From Burkholderia anthina (GTDB taxonomy: Bacteria; Pseudomonadota; Gammaproteobacteria; Burkholderiales; Burkholderiaceae): a stretch of 64,000 bases of DNA. The stretch is from NCBI RefSeq assembly GCF_001547525.1, contig NZ_LNJP01000004.1, positions 310,001 through 374,000 on the forward strand, given 5' to 3'. This document shows, piece by piece, positions 35,996 to 44,923 of this stretch (its first letter is position 1; each line of letters opens with the position of its first letter). A model generated the notes under the pieces. The model was not told where the DNA came from. It ran no database searches and saw nothing but the letters and a program-made list of their open reading frames with translations. Position numbers and translations under genes: made by a program.

Positions 35996-36679
35996 ATGCG
36001 TGTCCTGCTCGTGACTTCGCCGCATCCGGAAGCGTCGTGGCTGCACAAGGCGCTGCAGGAAAGCGGGCACAGCGTGCAGCGCGCCGACGATCCGCGCGAC
36101 GGCCTGTTCCTCGCCTCGCAGGAGGCGTTCGACGCGATCGTCGCGACCGCGTTCGAACCCGGCAGCGATGCCGCGCTGATCGCGATGCTGCCGCGTTTCG
36201 TTGCCGACGGCGGCGGCGCCGCGCTCGTGGTGCTGATCGGCGAGGCGTCGGCGCGCGAACGCATTCATGTGCTGCGCGCGGGTGCCGATGCGTGTTTCTG
36301 CGCGCCGTATTCGTTCATCGAACTGCACGAACGCATGCAGGCGTTGCAGCGGCTCGCGGGGCCGCGCGATGCGGACCGGCCGGTCGCGCGTGCGTCCGCG
36401 GTCGAGACACTGGCGCGCGAACTCAAGGACGGCAAGCTGCGCGTGGCCGTGACGCGCCGGGAATTCCTGCTGCTCGAATGCCTGATGCGCCATCCGAACG
36501 CGCCGGTGCCACGCGACCAATTGATCCGGTATGTCTGGCAGGACAAGGAGGATGTCGATCCATCGAGCGTCAATCTCGTGGTGTCGCGGCTGCGCCGCAA
36601 GCTCGCGCGGCATCTGCCCGACGTCCGCATCGATACGGTGAGCCGCTACGGCTATCAGGTAACGCTGCCGGACGCCTGA
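35996..36679 (+). CDS. Degenerate response regulator (phospho-site lost, winged helix intact)
   Basis: The 227-residue protein starts at ATG 35996; a TTG two codons upstream is an alternative. It has OmpR architecture but a degenerate receiver: the position of the phospho-acceptor Asp is Thr51 (FDAIVATAFEPG), the N-terminal acidic pair is absent (VLLVTSPHPEA), and the conserved Lys region reads CAPYSF. The winged helix at about 130-227 looks functional (VTRREFLLLECLMRHPNAPV, SSVNLVVSRLRRKLARHLPD). It lies 58 bp after the kinase gene on the same strand, probably in the same transcript, and may act independently of phosphorylation. Confidence 0.85.
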   Translation: MRVLLVTSPHPEASWLHKALQESGHSVQRADDPRDGLFLASQEAFDAIVATAFEPGSDAALIAMLPRFVADGGGAALVVLIGEASARERIHVLRAGADACFCAPYSFIELHERMQALQRLAGPRDADRPVARASAVETLARELKDGKLRVAVTRREFLLLECLMRHPNAPVPRDQLIRYVWQDKEDVDPSSVNLVVSRLRRKLARHLPDVRIDTVSRYGYQVTLPDA

Positions 36680-36754
36680 GCGCGCGGTTCCGGCCGCGCG
36701 ACGAACATGACATGACGGGCGCCCTGCCACCGGCAGCGCGCCCGTCTCGTGCGT

Positions 36755-36910
36755 TTACGAGCCGAAGAACGGCACGCAGAAATCGGCCGGGCCGACGCAA
36801 TCGCCGGGGCCGTCGGGCCGCGCGGACGCACAGCCGGACAACACGACGCAGGCAGCCATCGCGAGGAACGCGAGACGGGCGGAACGAGCGAACAACGAAC
36901 GAAGCTTCAT
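36755..36910 (-). CDS. Small lipoprotein (51 aa)
   Basis: On the minus strand the frame from ATG 36910 encodes MKLRSLFARSARLAFLAMAA, followed by CVVLSGCASARPDGPGDCVG and PADFCVPFFGS. It has a basic N-terminus, a hydrophobic stretch and a clear lipobox (VLSGC, Cys27). The mature lipoprotein would be only 25 residues with two more cysteines. The ribosome site is weak. It lies between the degenerate regulator and a DUF4148 gene. Confidence 0.6.
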   Translation of the reverse strand: MKLRSLFARSARLAFLAMAACVVLSGCASARPDGPGDCVGPADFCVPFFGS

Positions 36911-37003
36911 GGATGGCGAGCAATCGGGAGGACGCGTGGTGTCGCCGCTGGTGACGCGGGCCGCGTGAGCGGGGCGCCGCGCCCGGCCGCACCGTCACGC
37001 GTC

Positions 37004-37276
37004 TCAATGCGCATAGAGCGTGGAGTTCAGGTACTTGAGCTGCCCGTCCTGTTCGGCCTGCACGAGCTCGGCATGGACTTCGGCGCGCGTCTTCTCGTGG
37101 ATCGGCTGGCCGTAAGGCGGCACCCACTGGCCGGCAGCCTGAGCGCCGGGTGCGCCGTCCTTGGTGGCGGCCGGGGACATGTGGATCGGCCGGCTGCCGG
37201 TCAGTGCAAACGCGGGAGCAGACAGCGTGCCGATCGCGGCGAGCATGGCGGCGGCGGCGATGTTGGTGGTTTTCAT
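37004..37276 (-). CDS. Exported DUF4148-like protein (90 aa)
   Basis: The ATG at 37276 follows GAGGAA. A signal peptide (MKTTNIAAAAMLAAIGTLSA) is followed by a polar region and a DUF4148-type helix (EKTRAEVHAELVQAEQDGQL) ending KYLNSTLYAH. It is divergent from the porin at 37600. Two TRAA-N6-TTCA elements lie between them, one readable toward each gene. Confidence 0.78.
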   Translation of the reverse strand: MKTTNIAAAAMLAAIGTLSAPAFALTGSRPIHMSPAATKDGAPGAQAAGQWVPPYGQPIHEKTRAEVHAELVQAEQDGQLKYLNSTLYAH

Positions 37277-37390
37277 GTCGGGATTCCTCATGATGATTGA
37301 CTGGGTTCATCCCCCCGCGCGGCGTGCGGGTGCCGCGCGCGGGTTGAGGACAAGCATAGAGGAGGGACGTTAGCGGATCGGCATGCGCAA

Positions 37391-37408
37391 CGTGAAAAGA
37401 AATTCATG
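37391..37408 (-). promoter_or_regulatory. TRAA-N6-TTCA element, copy 4
   Basis: Minus strand CATGAA-TTTCT-TTTCACG, 115 bp upstream of the DUF4148-like gene at 37276. The plus-strand reading CGTGAA-AAGAA-ATTCATG fits equally well. Confidence 0.45.
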
Positions 37409-37452
37409 CACCGGCGCGCGTTCGCGCAGACATGAAGCAGGTATGTCGTGAA

Positions 37453-37470
37453 GATGAAGCGGGTTTCATT
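37453..37470 (+). promoter_or_regulatory. TRAA-N6-TTCA element, copy 5
   Basis: GATGAA-GCGGG-TTTCATT on the plus strand, 130 bp upstream of the porin at 37600. It is also nearly palindromic. Confidence 0.45.
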
Positions 37471-37599
37471 TTGCGGGCCGTTTCGATAACGGCGCTGTCA
37501 TGCCCGCTGCCTAAATTGGGCGCCATCGCATCGCGCACGAGCGGCCACGCCGCCCGGGCCGACGATGCGATCGGACCGATCCACTCCAACGAAACCATC

Positions 37600-38775
37600 A
37601 TGAAGACATATCTGGCAATTCCGGCGGCGGTCGCATGCCTGCTTGCGAGCGCCGCGCATGCGCAGAGCAGCGTGACGCTGTACGGCACGATCGACGCGGG
37701 CCTGGACTACATCAGCAACCAGAAATCGGCCGCGGGCCTGGGGCCCGCTTATGGCGTGCAGAGCGGCAACGTCAGCACGTCGCGCTGGGGGCTGCGCGGC
37801 AACGAGGATCTCGGCGGCGGCCTCGCGGCCGTGTTCACCGTCGAGAACGGCTTCAACGTCGCGAACGGCAAGTTCGGCAACGGCGGCGACGTGTTCGGCC
37901 GCCAGGCGTGGGTCGGCCTCGCGAGCCGCCAGTGGGGCACGGTGACGCTCGGCCGCCAGTACGATTTCCTGGTCGACTTCGTCGCGCCGCTGTCGGCGAC
38001 CGGGTCGGGATTCGGCGGCAACCTCGCCGATCATCCGTACGACAACGACAACCTCGCCAACGACACGCGCATGAACAACGTGGTGAAGTTCCGCAGTGCG
38101 AACCATGGCGGCTTCACGTTCGGCGGCGCTTACGGCTTCAGCAATCAGGGTGGCGGGTTCAGCAACGACAACGCGTACAGCGTCGGCGCGCAGTATGCGA
38201 ACGGTCCGGTCGCCGTCGCCGTCGCGTACCTGCAGTCGGACCAGCCGGGCGGCGTGAACAAGCCGCAGAACACCGGCGGTTCGCTGAGCAGCTCGGATGG
38301 CGATGCGATGCTGGCCGGTGGCCGCTGGCGCACGTTCGGCGCTGGTGCGCACTATGCGTTCGACCATGCGACGGTCGCCCTGGTCTATACGAGAACGATC
38401 CTGAACGACCCGCGAGAACTGTCGCAAGGCGGTTCATATGGCACGGTGAACGGCCAGTTGCTGACCTTCAGCAACTACGAAGTGAATGCGCGCTATTGCC
38501 TCACGCCGGCTTTCTCGCTGGGCGGCGCCTATACGTTCACGCAAGGCCGCTTCGACGAGGCGGGCCGCAGCATCGCGCCGAAGTGGAACCAGTTGATGCT
38601 GCAGGCCGACTATGCGCTGTCGCGCCGCACCGACCTCTATCTGGAAGGCGTGTACCAGCGCGTGACGGGGGCGGACGGCGTCGCGGTGCTCGGCCACGCG
38701 GGGATCTTCAACCTGGCGGCATCGGGCAACGATCGTCAGGCGGTGGTCGCGGCCGGCATCCGTCACAAGTTCTGA
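37600..38775 (+). CDS. Gram-negative porin, OmpC-like (second copy)
   Basis: The ATG at 37600 gives 391 residues with signal peptide MKTYLAIPAAVACLLASAAHA and mature start QSSVTLYGTIDAGLDY. The porin strand motifs SRWGLRGNEDLGGGLAAVFT, VFGRQAWVGLAS and GTVTLGRQYDFL, the eyelet loop HPYDNDNLANDT and the terminal Phe (GIRHKF) are present. It is a 16-strand outer-membrane diffusion channel. The upstream TRAA-N6-TTCA element and the adjacent two-component system suggest regulated expression. Confidence 0.93.
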   Translation: MKTYLAIPAAVACLLASAAHAQSSVTLYGTIDAGLDYISNQKSAAGLGPAYGVQSGNVSTSRWGLRGNEDLGGGLAAVFTVENGFNVANGKFGNGGDVFGRQAWVGLASRQWGTVTLGRQYDFLVDFVAPLSATGSGFGGNLADHPYDNDNLANDTRMNNVVKFRSANHGGFTFGGAYGFSNQGGGFSNDNAYSVGAQYANGPVAVAVAYLQSDQPGGVNKPQNTGGSLSSSDGDAMLAGGRWRTFGAGAHYAFDHATVALVYTRTILNDPRELSQGGSYGTVNGQLLTFSNYEVNARYCLTPAFSLGGAYTFTQGRFDEAGRSIAPKWNQLMLQADYALSRRTDLYLEGVYQRVTGADGVAVLGHAGIFNLAASGNDRQAVVAAGIRHKF

Positions 38776-38791
38776 GCGGCCGGGCCGACGT

Positions 38792-38823
38792 AAAAAACGG
38801 CACCCGTCATCGCGACGGGTGCC
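38792..38823 (-). terminator. Terminator of the RND efflux operon (possibly bidirectional)
   Basis: GGCACCCGTC (38799-38808) pairs with GACGGGTGCC (38814-38823) over a 5-nt loop. The six A at 38792-38797 give a T-run on the minus strand, so it mainly stops the efflux operon ending at 38861. It may also help to end the convergent porin transcript. Confidence 0.8.
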
Positions 38824-38860
38824 TTGAAATGCGACACGCCTCGTTCATGCCGCAAGGGAT

Positions 38861-40327
38861 TCAGTTCGCTGAACGGGCCGGCGTCGCGGCCGGCGCCTGC
38901 GCTCCGGATGCGGCTTCGTCGGTCGACCACCCGCCGCCCAGCGCGGCGATCAACCCCACCGCCGCCAGTTGCCGGCGCGTGTCCAGCTCCAGCATCGCAA
39001 CCTTCGTATCGAGTTCGGTGGTCTGCGCCGTCACCACGTCGAGATAGCTGACGACGCCGTCCCGATAGCGCGACATCGACAGTTGCAACGTGCGTTCGGC
39101 CGCGTCGAGCGCCGCCTGCTCGCGCTCGGCTTCGTCGCCCAGGTGGTGCGTGAGGGCGAGGTTGTCTTCGACCTGCTGGCACGCATCGAGCACCACCGCG
39201 CGGTATTTCGCGCCGTTCTCGGCCAGCTGCGCGCGCGCCTGGTCGGTGAGCGCCTGGCGCCGGCCGCCGTCGAACAGCGTCAGCGCGAGGCTGGGCCCGA
39301 TCGACCAGATCTCGTTCGGCGCGCGGAGCCAGTGGCCGAGGCCCGAGCTCTGGTACCCGCCGACCAGCCCGAGCGTGACGTCGGGGAAGAACGCCGCGCG
39401 CACCACGCCGATCTTCGCGTTGGCGGCGGCCATGCGCCGCTCGGCGGCCGCGACGTCGGGGCGCCGCTGCAGCAGCGTCGCGGGAATGCCGGTCGGGATC
39501 GTCGGCAGATAAGCCGCGTTCAGGTCCGGTGCCAGCGAGAACGACGATGCCGGTACACCCGTGAGCGTCGCGATCGCGTGCTCGTAGAGCGCGCGCCGCG
39601 CCCGTACGTCCTCGGCCGACGCGCGGGCCGAATCGAGCTGCGTCCTCGCGCGCGACACGTCGAGATCGGACGCGATGCCGCCTGCGTGCCGACTCATCGT
39701 GAGGCGCAGCGCGCGCTGATACGTGTCGATCGTATCGGCCAGCAACTGTTGCTGCTGATCGAGCCCGCGCAGGCTGAAGTACGCGCTCGCGAGGCTGGCC
39801 TGCAGGCTCAGTCGGACCGACGCGAGATCGTCGGCGCTGGCCTGTGCGTCGGCGCGCCCGGCCGCGACTTCGTTCCGCACCTTGCCCCACAGGTCGAGGT
39901 CGTAGTCGAAGCCGGCGTCGAGCGTGTTGTCGCCATAGACGTTCGGCTGGTTCGAGCCGCGTAACGGCCGCATGGCCGACTGACGGTTGCTCGAGACCTG
40001 CGCGCCGAGGCCGATGGTCGGGAACAGGCCCGAGCGCGCCTGATCGAACAGCGCGGTTGCCTCGTCGTGGCGGGCCACGGCCGCGGCCACGTCGGGGTTG
40101 GCCGCGGCCACCCGTGCTTCGAGCCGGTCGAGCACGGGATCGCGGAACGCCTTCCACCAGCCGTCGCGCGCGATGCGGTCGGCCGGCTTCGCGGGCTGCC
40201 AGCCGCCCGCTTCCTTGAAGCTGGCCGGCAGCGCAGGGTGCGGCGCATGATAGGCAGGTGCGAACGAGCACGCGCAGAGGAACGCGACGCCGGCGAGCAT
40301 CGCGCAAAGCCGAAGCCGGTTAGCCAT
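38861..40327 (-). CDS. RND efflux outer-membrane factor, NodT/OprM family
   Basis: The 488-residue protein starts at ATG 40327, overlapping the adaptor stop; a GTG two codons earlier is possible. Its lipobox is VAFLCAC. Two OEP repeats of TolC type are visible (LEARVAAANPDVAAAVARHD, GLFPTIGLGAQVSSN, LSLQASLASAYFSLRG; then RRPDVAAAERRMAAANAKIG). It forms the trimeric outer-membrane exit duct. It is last gene of the permease-adaptor-OMF operon, with a terminator 40 bp downstream. Confidence 0.93.
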   Translation of the reverse strand: MANRLRLCAMLAGVAFLCACSFAPAYHAPHPALPASFKEAGGWQPAKPADRIARDGWWKAFRDPVLDRLEARVAAANPDVAAAVARHDEATALFDQARSGLFPTIGLGAQVSSNRQSAMRPLRGSNQPNVYGDNTLDAGFDYDLDLWGKVRNEVAAGRADAQASADDLASVRLSLQASLASAYFSLRGLDQQQQLLADTIDTYQRALRLTMSRHAGGIASDLDVSRARTQLDSARASAEDVRARRALYEHAIATLTGVPASSFSLAPDLNAAYLPTIPTGIPATLLQRRPDVAAAERRMAAANAKIGVVRAAFFPDVTLGLVGGYQSSGLGHWLRAPNEIWSIGPSLALTLFDGGRRQALTDQARAQLAENGAKYRAVVLDACQQVEDNLALTHHLGDEAEREQAALDAAERTLQLSMSRYRDGVVSYLDVVTAQTTELDTKVAMLELDTRRQLAAVGLIAALGGGWSTDEAASGAQAPAATPARSAN

Positions 40328-41525
40328 GCGCACGCTCCGTATCGCGCGCGGCCGACGCGACGGTGCGAGCCGGCGCCGCGAGCCTGACCGGATCGCCGGC
40401 GGCGAGCGAGTCGGGCGGGTTGTCGATCACGCGATCGTCCGGCGCGAGGCCGGTCGCGATCTGCACGTGCGTGCCGAGATCGGTCGCGATCGTCACGGGC
40501 TTGAATACCGCGCGATCGTCCTTGCCGACCACGGCGACCTGCAGGCCGGCCTGCCGGAAGATCAACGAGCTGGCCGGAATCGTCAGCACGTGGCTGCTGC
40601 CGGCCGGCAGCGCGAAATGCACCTCGGTGTATTCGCCGGGAATCAGCTTGCCGTCGGGGTTGTCGACCATCAACTGGACGAGCAGCGTGCCGGTCGAATC
40701 GGCGATCGAGTCGTCGGTGTCGGCGAGCGTCGCCCGGAAGGTCTCGCCCGGATGCTCGGGCACGGTCAGTGTGGCCGTCATGCCGGGCCGGATCGCGGCG
40801 GCCTCGTTCTGCGGCACGCTCACGTAGACGCGCATCCGGTGCACGTCGGACACGGCAAACAGCTCCGGGCCGGCGCCGCCGCCGGCCGAGATCAACTGGC
40901 CGATGTCGGTCTTGCGTGCGGTGACGACGCCGTCGAACGGCGCGACGATGCGCTTGAACGCCTCCAGCGCCTCGAGGCGCCGCACGTTGGCCTCGTTGGC
41001 GGCGACGATCGCCTGCTTGGCCGCGAGGTCGCTGGTCTTCTCGTCGGTTTCCTGCTGCGACACCGAATCCTGCGCGAGCATCCTCGTCCAGCGCGCGGCC
41101 GTGGACGCGGCAAGCTTCTCGTTGGCGAGCGAACTCTGCAGATCGGCGCGCGCCTGCAGCAGTTGCTGATCGAGTTCGGGCGTATCGATCAGCCCGAGCA
41201 GTTGCCCCGACTTCACGTGCGCGCCGATATCGGTGTACCACGCATGCAGGTAGCCCGACACCTGTGCATGGATCGGCGCGCTCTCGAATGCGGACAAATG
41301 GCCGGGCAGCACGAGCGTGGCGCCGTCGCCGCCGGTCGACGGCGTGTACGCGACCACGGTCGGCACCGCTTGCTCGGCGGACCAGGTCGTCATTTCCTGT
41401 TTCGCGTGCGCGCGGCCGACGATGCCGGTCGCCACGATGCCGACCGCGATCAGCGCGGTGAGCGTGGCGACGAGCTTGAGGTTGGGCAGCCGTTTCGGCG
41501 ACTTGATATCGATCTCAGTGGACAT
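40320..41525 (-). CDS. RND efflux periplasmic adaptor (HlyD/MFP family)
   Basis: The ATG at 41525 gives 401 residues. An uncleaved N-terminal membrane anchor (LKLVATLTALIAVGIVATGI) is followed by a lipoyl half-motif (VLPGHLSAFESAPIHAQVSG), an alpha-helical hairpin (QLLQARADLQSSLANEKLAA), the second lipoyl half (AFKRIVAPFDGVVTARKTDI) and beta-barrel domains. It bridges the inner-membrane permease and outer-membrane factor. It overlaps the permease gene by 11 nt and the OMF gene by 8 nt, indicating translational coupling. Confidence 0.93.
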   Translation of the reverse strand: MSTEIDIKSPKRLPNLKLVATLTALIAVGIVATGIVGRAHAKQEMTTWSAEQAVPTVVAYTPSTGGDGATLVLPGHLSAFESAPIHAQVSGYLHAWYTDIGAHVKSGQLLGLIDTPELDQQLLQARADLQSSLANEKLAASTAARWTRMLAQDSVSQQETDEKTSDLAAKQAIVAANEANVRRLEALEAFKRIVAPFDGVVTARKTDIGQLISAGGGAGPELFAVSDVHRMRVYVSVPQNEAAAIRPGMTATLTVPEHPGETFRATLADTDDSIADSTGTLLVQLMVDNPDGKLIPGEYTEVHFALPAGSSHVLTIPASSLIFRQAGLQVAVVGKDDRAVFKPVTIATDLGTHVQIATGLAPDDRVIDNPPDSLAAGDPVRLAAPARTVASAARDTERAHG

Positions 41526-44500
41526 GGGAAGCTCCGGACGCGGAAGGGGAGGAAGCGCGGGAACCGTCGTGCTTGAGCGCATCGCGCCGATGCACGAGGC
41601 TGAACACGACGGGAACGAAGAACAGCGTCGCGATCGTCGCGCATGCGAGGCCGCCGATCACCGCGCGGCCGAGCGGCGCGTTCTGCTCGCCGCCGTCGCC
41701 GAGGCCGAGCGCCATCGGCGCCATGCCGATGATCATCGCGAGCGCGGTCATCAGCACCGGGCGGAAGCGCGTGAACCCGGCCTCGAGCGCGGAGGCCAGC
41801 GCGTTGCCGGTTTCGGCCAGGCGCTCGCGCGCGAAACTGACGACGAGGATCGAGTTGGCGGTGGCGACACCCATGCACAGGATCGCGCCGGTCAGCGCCG
41901 GCACCGACAGCGGCGTATGCGTGGTGAACAGCATCCAGACGATGCCGGCCAGCGCCGCCGGCAGCGCCGAGACGATCACGAATGCGTCGGCCCACGAGTG
42001 GAAGTTCACGACGATCAGCAGGTAGATCAGCACGATCGCGCCCACGAGGCCGAGCAGCAGGCCGGCGAACGCGCCGTTCATGGTCTGCACCTGGCCGCGC
42101 AGCGTGACGGTCGAGCCCTTGGGCACGTCCTTCGCGGTGGCCTTGACGATATCGTCGATGTCGGCCGCGACTGCGCCGAGGTCGCGCCCCTGGGTGGTCG
42201 CGTAGATGTCGAACAGCGGCTCGATGTTGTAGTGCGACACCACCGCGTTGCCGACTCCGCGCGTGATCGTGGCCAGACCGCCCAGCAACTGGGACTGGCC
42301 GTTCGCGCCGGTGACCGGCAGGTTCTGCAGTGCCGACAGCGTGGTCATCCTGTACTGCGGCGTTTGCGCGACGATCGGATAGGACACGCCGTTGCGCGGA
42401 TTGAGCCAGTAGGTCGGGTCGACCTGGCTGGTGCCGGCCAGCGTCGCGACCACCGAGTCCGTTACGTCCTGCTCGGTGATGCCGAGCTGGTCGGCGCGCG
42501 TGCGGTCGACCGTCACCGTGAATTGCGGATAGGTGCTGGCCTGCTGGATGCGCGGGTCGGCGACACCCGCGATCAGGCGCAGCTTGCGGTACAGCTCGCG
42601 CGCATAGGCGAGATTGGCCTGCTGGTTGGGGCCGGCCACCTGCAGGTCGACCGGGGCCGGTGCGCCGAAGTTGAGGATCTGGCTGACGATGTCGGCGGGC
42701 AGGAACGAGAACGTGGTGCCCGGATAGGCGCGCGGCAGGCGTTCGCGCAGCGTGCGCACGTAGTCGGCGGTCGGCGCGTGATCGCGCGACAGCGAGATCA
42801 GGATGTCGCCGTCCTGCGGCCCGAGCGTGCCGCTGTTGTTGTAGGTCAGGTTGATCCCGCTGTTCGGCAGGCCGATGTTGTCGATCACTTCGCGCAACTG
42901 CGCGGGCGGAATCACGCCGCGGATCGTGTTTTCGATGCGGTCGAGTTCGGCGGCGGTTTCCTCGACACGCGTGCCGACCGGCGCGCGCACGTGCAGCGCG
43001 ATCTCGCCGGAATCGATGGTCGGGAAGAAGTTGCGACCGAGCGACGGCGCGAGCAGGAAGGACGCGGCCACGATGCAGAGGAAGGCGACGACGAACGGCT
43101 TGCGGCGCGTGAGCGCGAGGCCCAGCAGGATCCGGTACGACGCGCGCACGGCTTCGAAGCGGCGCTCGAATGCACGCTGGAAGCGCACCAGCGGATTGCG
43201 CGACGGCGAGACCTCGTGCGCGCCGCCATGGCCCGCGTGCGGATCCATCACCGCGGCCAGTTCGCCCGACGCATGGCCGGCCGATGCGTGCGGCTTGAGC
43301 AGGTATTGCGCGAGCATCGGCACGAAGGTGCGCGACAGCACGAACGACGACACCATCGAGAAGATCACCGCCTTGGCCATCGGCACGAACAGAAAGCGCG
43401 AGATGCCGTCGAGCATCAGCATCGGCACGAATACGATGCAGATGCACAGCAGCGAGACGAGTGCCGGCATCACGATCTGTTTCGCGCCGTCGACGATCGC
43501 GGTACGCGTGTCCTTGCCCTGTTCGAGGTGCCAGTTCACGTTCTCGATCGTCACCGTCGCATCGTCGACGAGGATCCCGACCGCGAGCGCGAGGCCGCCG
43601 AGCGTCATCACGTTGAGCGTCTCGCCGGTGGCCGCGAGCAGCGCGATCGCCGAGAGCACGGCCAGCGGGATCGACGCGGCGATGATCAGCGTCGAGCGCC
43701 ACGAGCCGAGAAACAGCAGGATCATCAGCGAGGTCAGCGCGGCGGCGATGATGCCTTCGCGCGCCACGCCGCTCACGGCGCCGTTCACGAAGGTCGACTG
43801 GTCGCCCATCGTGACGAGCTTCAGGCCCGGCGGCAGCGTCTGTTCGACTAGCGGCAGCTTCGCCTTCACGCCGGCGATGATGTCGAGCGTCGATGCGGAG
43901 CCGTTCTTCAGGATACTCATCAGCACCGCGCGGCGGCCGTCCACGCGCACGATGTTGCCCTGCGGCGGGTAGCCGTCGCGCACATGGGCGACGTCGCGGA
44001 TATAAATCGTCGTGCCTCCGACCGACTTGATCGGCAGGTCGTTCAATGCGTCGAGCGAGAGCGGGCTGTTGTTGAGCTTGATGTTGTATTCGAAGCGGCC
44101 GATCTTCTGCGTGCCGGCCGGGATGATCTGATTCTGCTGCGCGAGCGCGTGCGCGACGTCCTGCGCCGACAGCCCTTTCGACTGCAGCGCCTGCGGGTCG
44201 AGGTCGATCTGTACTTCGCGTGTCTTGCCGCCGTACGGCGTCGGAATCGCGACGCCGGGCACCGACAGCAACTGCGGCCGAATGAAGTTGACCGCGTAAT
44301 CTCCCAGCTTCTGTTCGTCGAGCGTGTTGCTGGTCAGCGCGATCTGCAGCACGGGCACGGTCGATGCGTTGTAGTTGAGGATCTGCGGCGGCGTGGTGCC
44401 GGGCGGCATCTGCTTGAGCACGGTCTGCGAGATCGACGTGACCTGCGCGGTCGCCGTGCGGATATCGACGGTCGGCTGAAAGAAGATCTTCACGATGCCG

Positions 44501-44769
44501 TAGCCGCGGAACGATTGCGACTCGATATGCTGGACGTCGTTGACCGTCGTGCCGAGCGTGCGCTCGTAGTACGTGATCACGCGTCCGGACATGTCGTCCG
44601 GCTGCAGGCCGGCGTAGTTCCACACGACGCTGATCACCGGAATGCGGATGTCCGGAAAGATGTCGATGGGCGTTCGGATCGCCGCGAGCGGGCCCGCGAT
44701 CAGGATCAGCAGCGCCAGTACGACGAACGTATAGGGCCGCGTGAGCGCGAGCCGGACAATTTTCAGCAT
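41515..44769 (-). CDS. RND efflux permease (AcrB/HAE1-like)
   Basis: The 1084-residue proton-drug antiporter has two large periplasmic loops and about twelve TM segments, with TM1 in the first 30 residues. The TM4 proton-relay acids are present (ALAVGILVDDATVTIENVNW). The TM10 region reads GVATANSILVVSFARER: Ala aligns where AcrB has its key Lys, so the relay differs from AcrB. Some RND subfamilies share this. The central loop has an unusual His-rich insertion (MDPHAGHGGAHEV). First gene of the efflux operon; a TRAA-N6-TTCA element lies 125 bp upstream. Confidence 0.93.
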   Translation of the reverse strand: MLKIVRLALTRPYTFVVLALLILIAGPLAAIRTPIDIFPDIRIPVISVVWNYAGLQPDDMSGRVITYYERTLGTTVNDVQHIESQSFRGYGIVKIFFQPTVDIRTATAQVTSISQTVLKQMPPGTTPPQILNYNASTVPVLQIALTSNTLDEQKLGDYAVNFIRPQLLSVPGVAIPTPYGGKTREVQIDLDPQALQSKGLSAQDVAHALAQQNQIIPAGTQKIGRFEYNIKLNNSPLSLDALNDLPIKSVGGTTIYIRDVAHVRDGYPPQGNIVRVDGRRAVLMSILKNGSASTLDIIAGVKAKLPLVEQTLPPGLKLVTMGDQSTFVNGAVSGVAREGIIAAALTSLMILLFLGSWRSTLIIAASIPLAVLSAIALLAATGETLNVMTLGGLALAVGILVDDATVTIENVNWHLEQGKDTRTAIVDGAKQIVMPALVSLLCICIVFVPMLMLDGISRFLFVPMAKAVIFSMVSSFVLSRTFVPMLAQYLLKPHASAGHASGELAAVMDPHAGHGGAHEVSPSRNPLVRFQRAFERRFEAVRASYRILLGLALTRRKPFVVAFLCIVAASFLLAPSLGRNFFPTIDSGEIALHVRAPVGTRVEETAAELDRIENTIRGVIPPAQLREVIDNIGLPNSGINLTYNNSGTLGPQDGDILISLSRDHAPTADYVRTLRERLPRAYPGTTFSFLPADIVSQILNFGAPAPVDLQVAGPNQQANLAYARELYRKLRLIAGVADPRIQQASTYPQFTVTVDRTRADQLGITEQDVTDSVVATLAGTSQVDPTYWLNPRNGVSYPIVAQTPQYRMTTLSALQNLPVTGANGQSQLLGGLATITRGVGNAVVSHYNIEPLFDIYATTQGRDLGAVAADIDDIVKATAKDVPKGSTVTLRGQVQTMNGAFAGLLLGLVGAIVLIYLLIVVNFHSWADAFVIVSALPAALAGIVWMLFTTHTPLSVPALTGAILCMGVATANSILVVSFARERLAETGNALASALEAGFTRFRPVLMTALAMIIGMAPMALGLGDGGEQNAPLGRAVIGGLACATIATLFFVPVVFSLVHRRDALKHDGSRASSPSASGASHVH

Positions 44770-44893
44770 GAGGTGCTGCTCCGTTCAAAAGCGTCGTGAA
44801 GAAGAGCCGGACGTGCGCGTCTTCGGGAAAATACCGATGCGCATCCGATGACCGCATTCTGCGGAGCAGCCCCTAACAGCGGGTCGCTAAAAA

Positions 44894-44911
44894 GATGAAA
44901 CAAGTTTTAAG
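44894..44911 (-). promoter_or_regulatory. TRAA-N6-TTCA element, copy 6 (RND operon)
   Basis: Minus strand CTTAAA-ACTTG-TTTCATC, 125 bp upstream of the RND permease at 44769 and just downstream of the frameshifted regulator gene. It is nearly the same sequence as copy 1 (14 of 18 bases or better by eye). Confidence 0.55.
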
Positions 44912-44923
44912 TGGCGGACGGAC

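Larger units (their letters stand above)
37277..37599. other. Divergent promoter region between a DUF4148-like gene and a porin
   Basis: The region holds no gene. It carries the two 18-bp elements listed separately and an AT-rich section around 37390-37475. Exact promoter hexamers are not clear. Confidence 0.45.

Noticed and set aside
41450..44857. Long open frames of 1135 codons (minus) and 844 codons (plus) over the RND permease
   Set aside because: The permease frame has clear RND motifs throughout; the others are low-complexity Arg/Asp/His-rich shadows.
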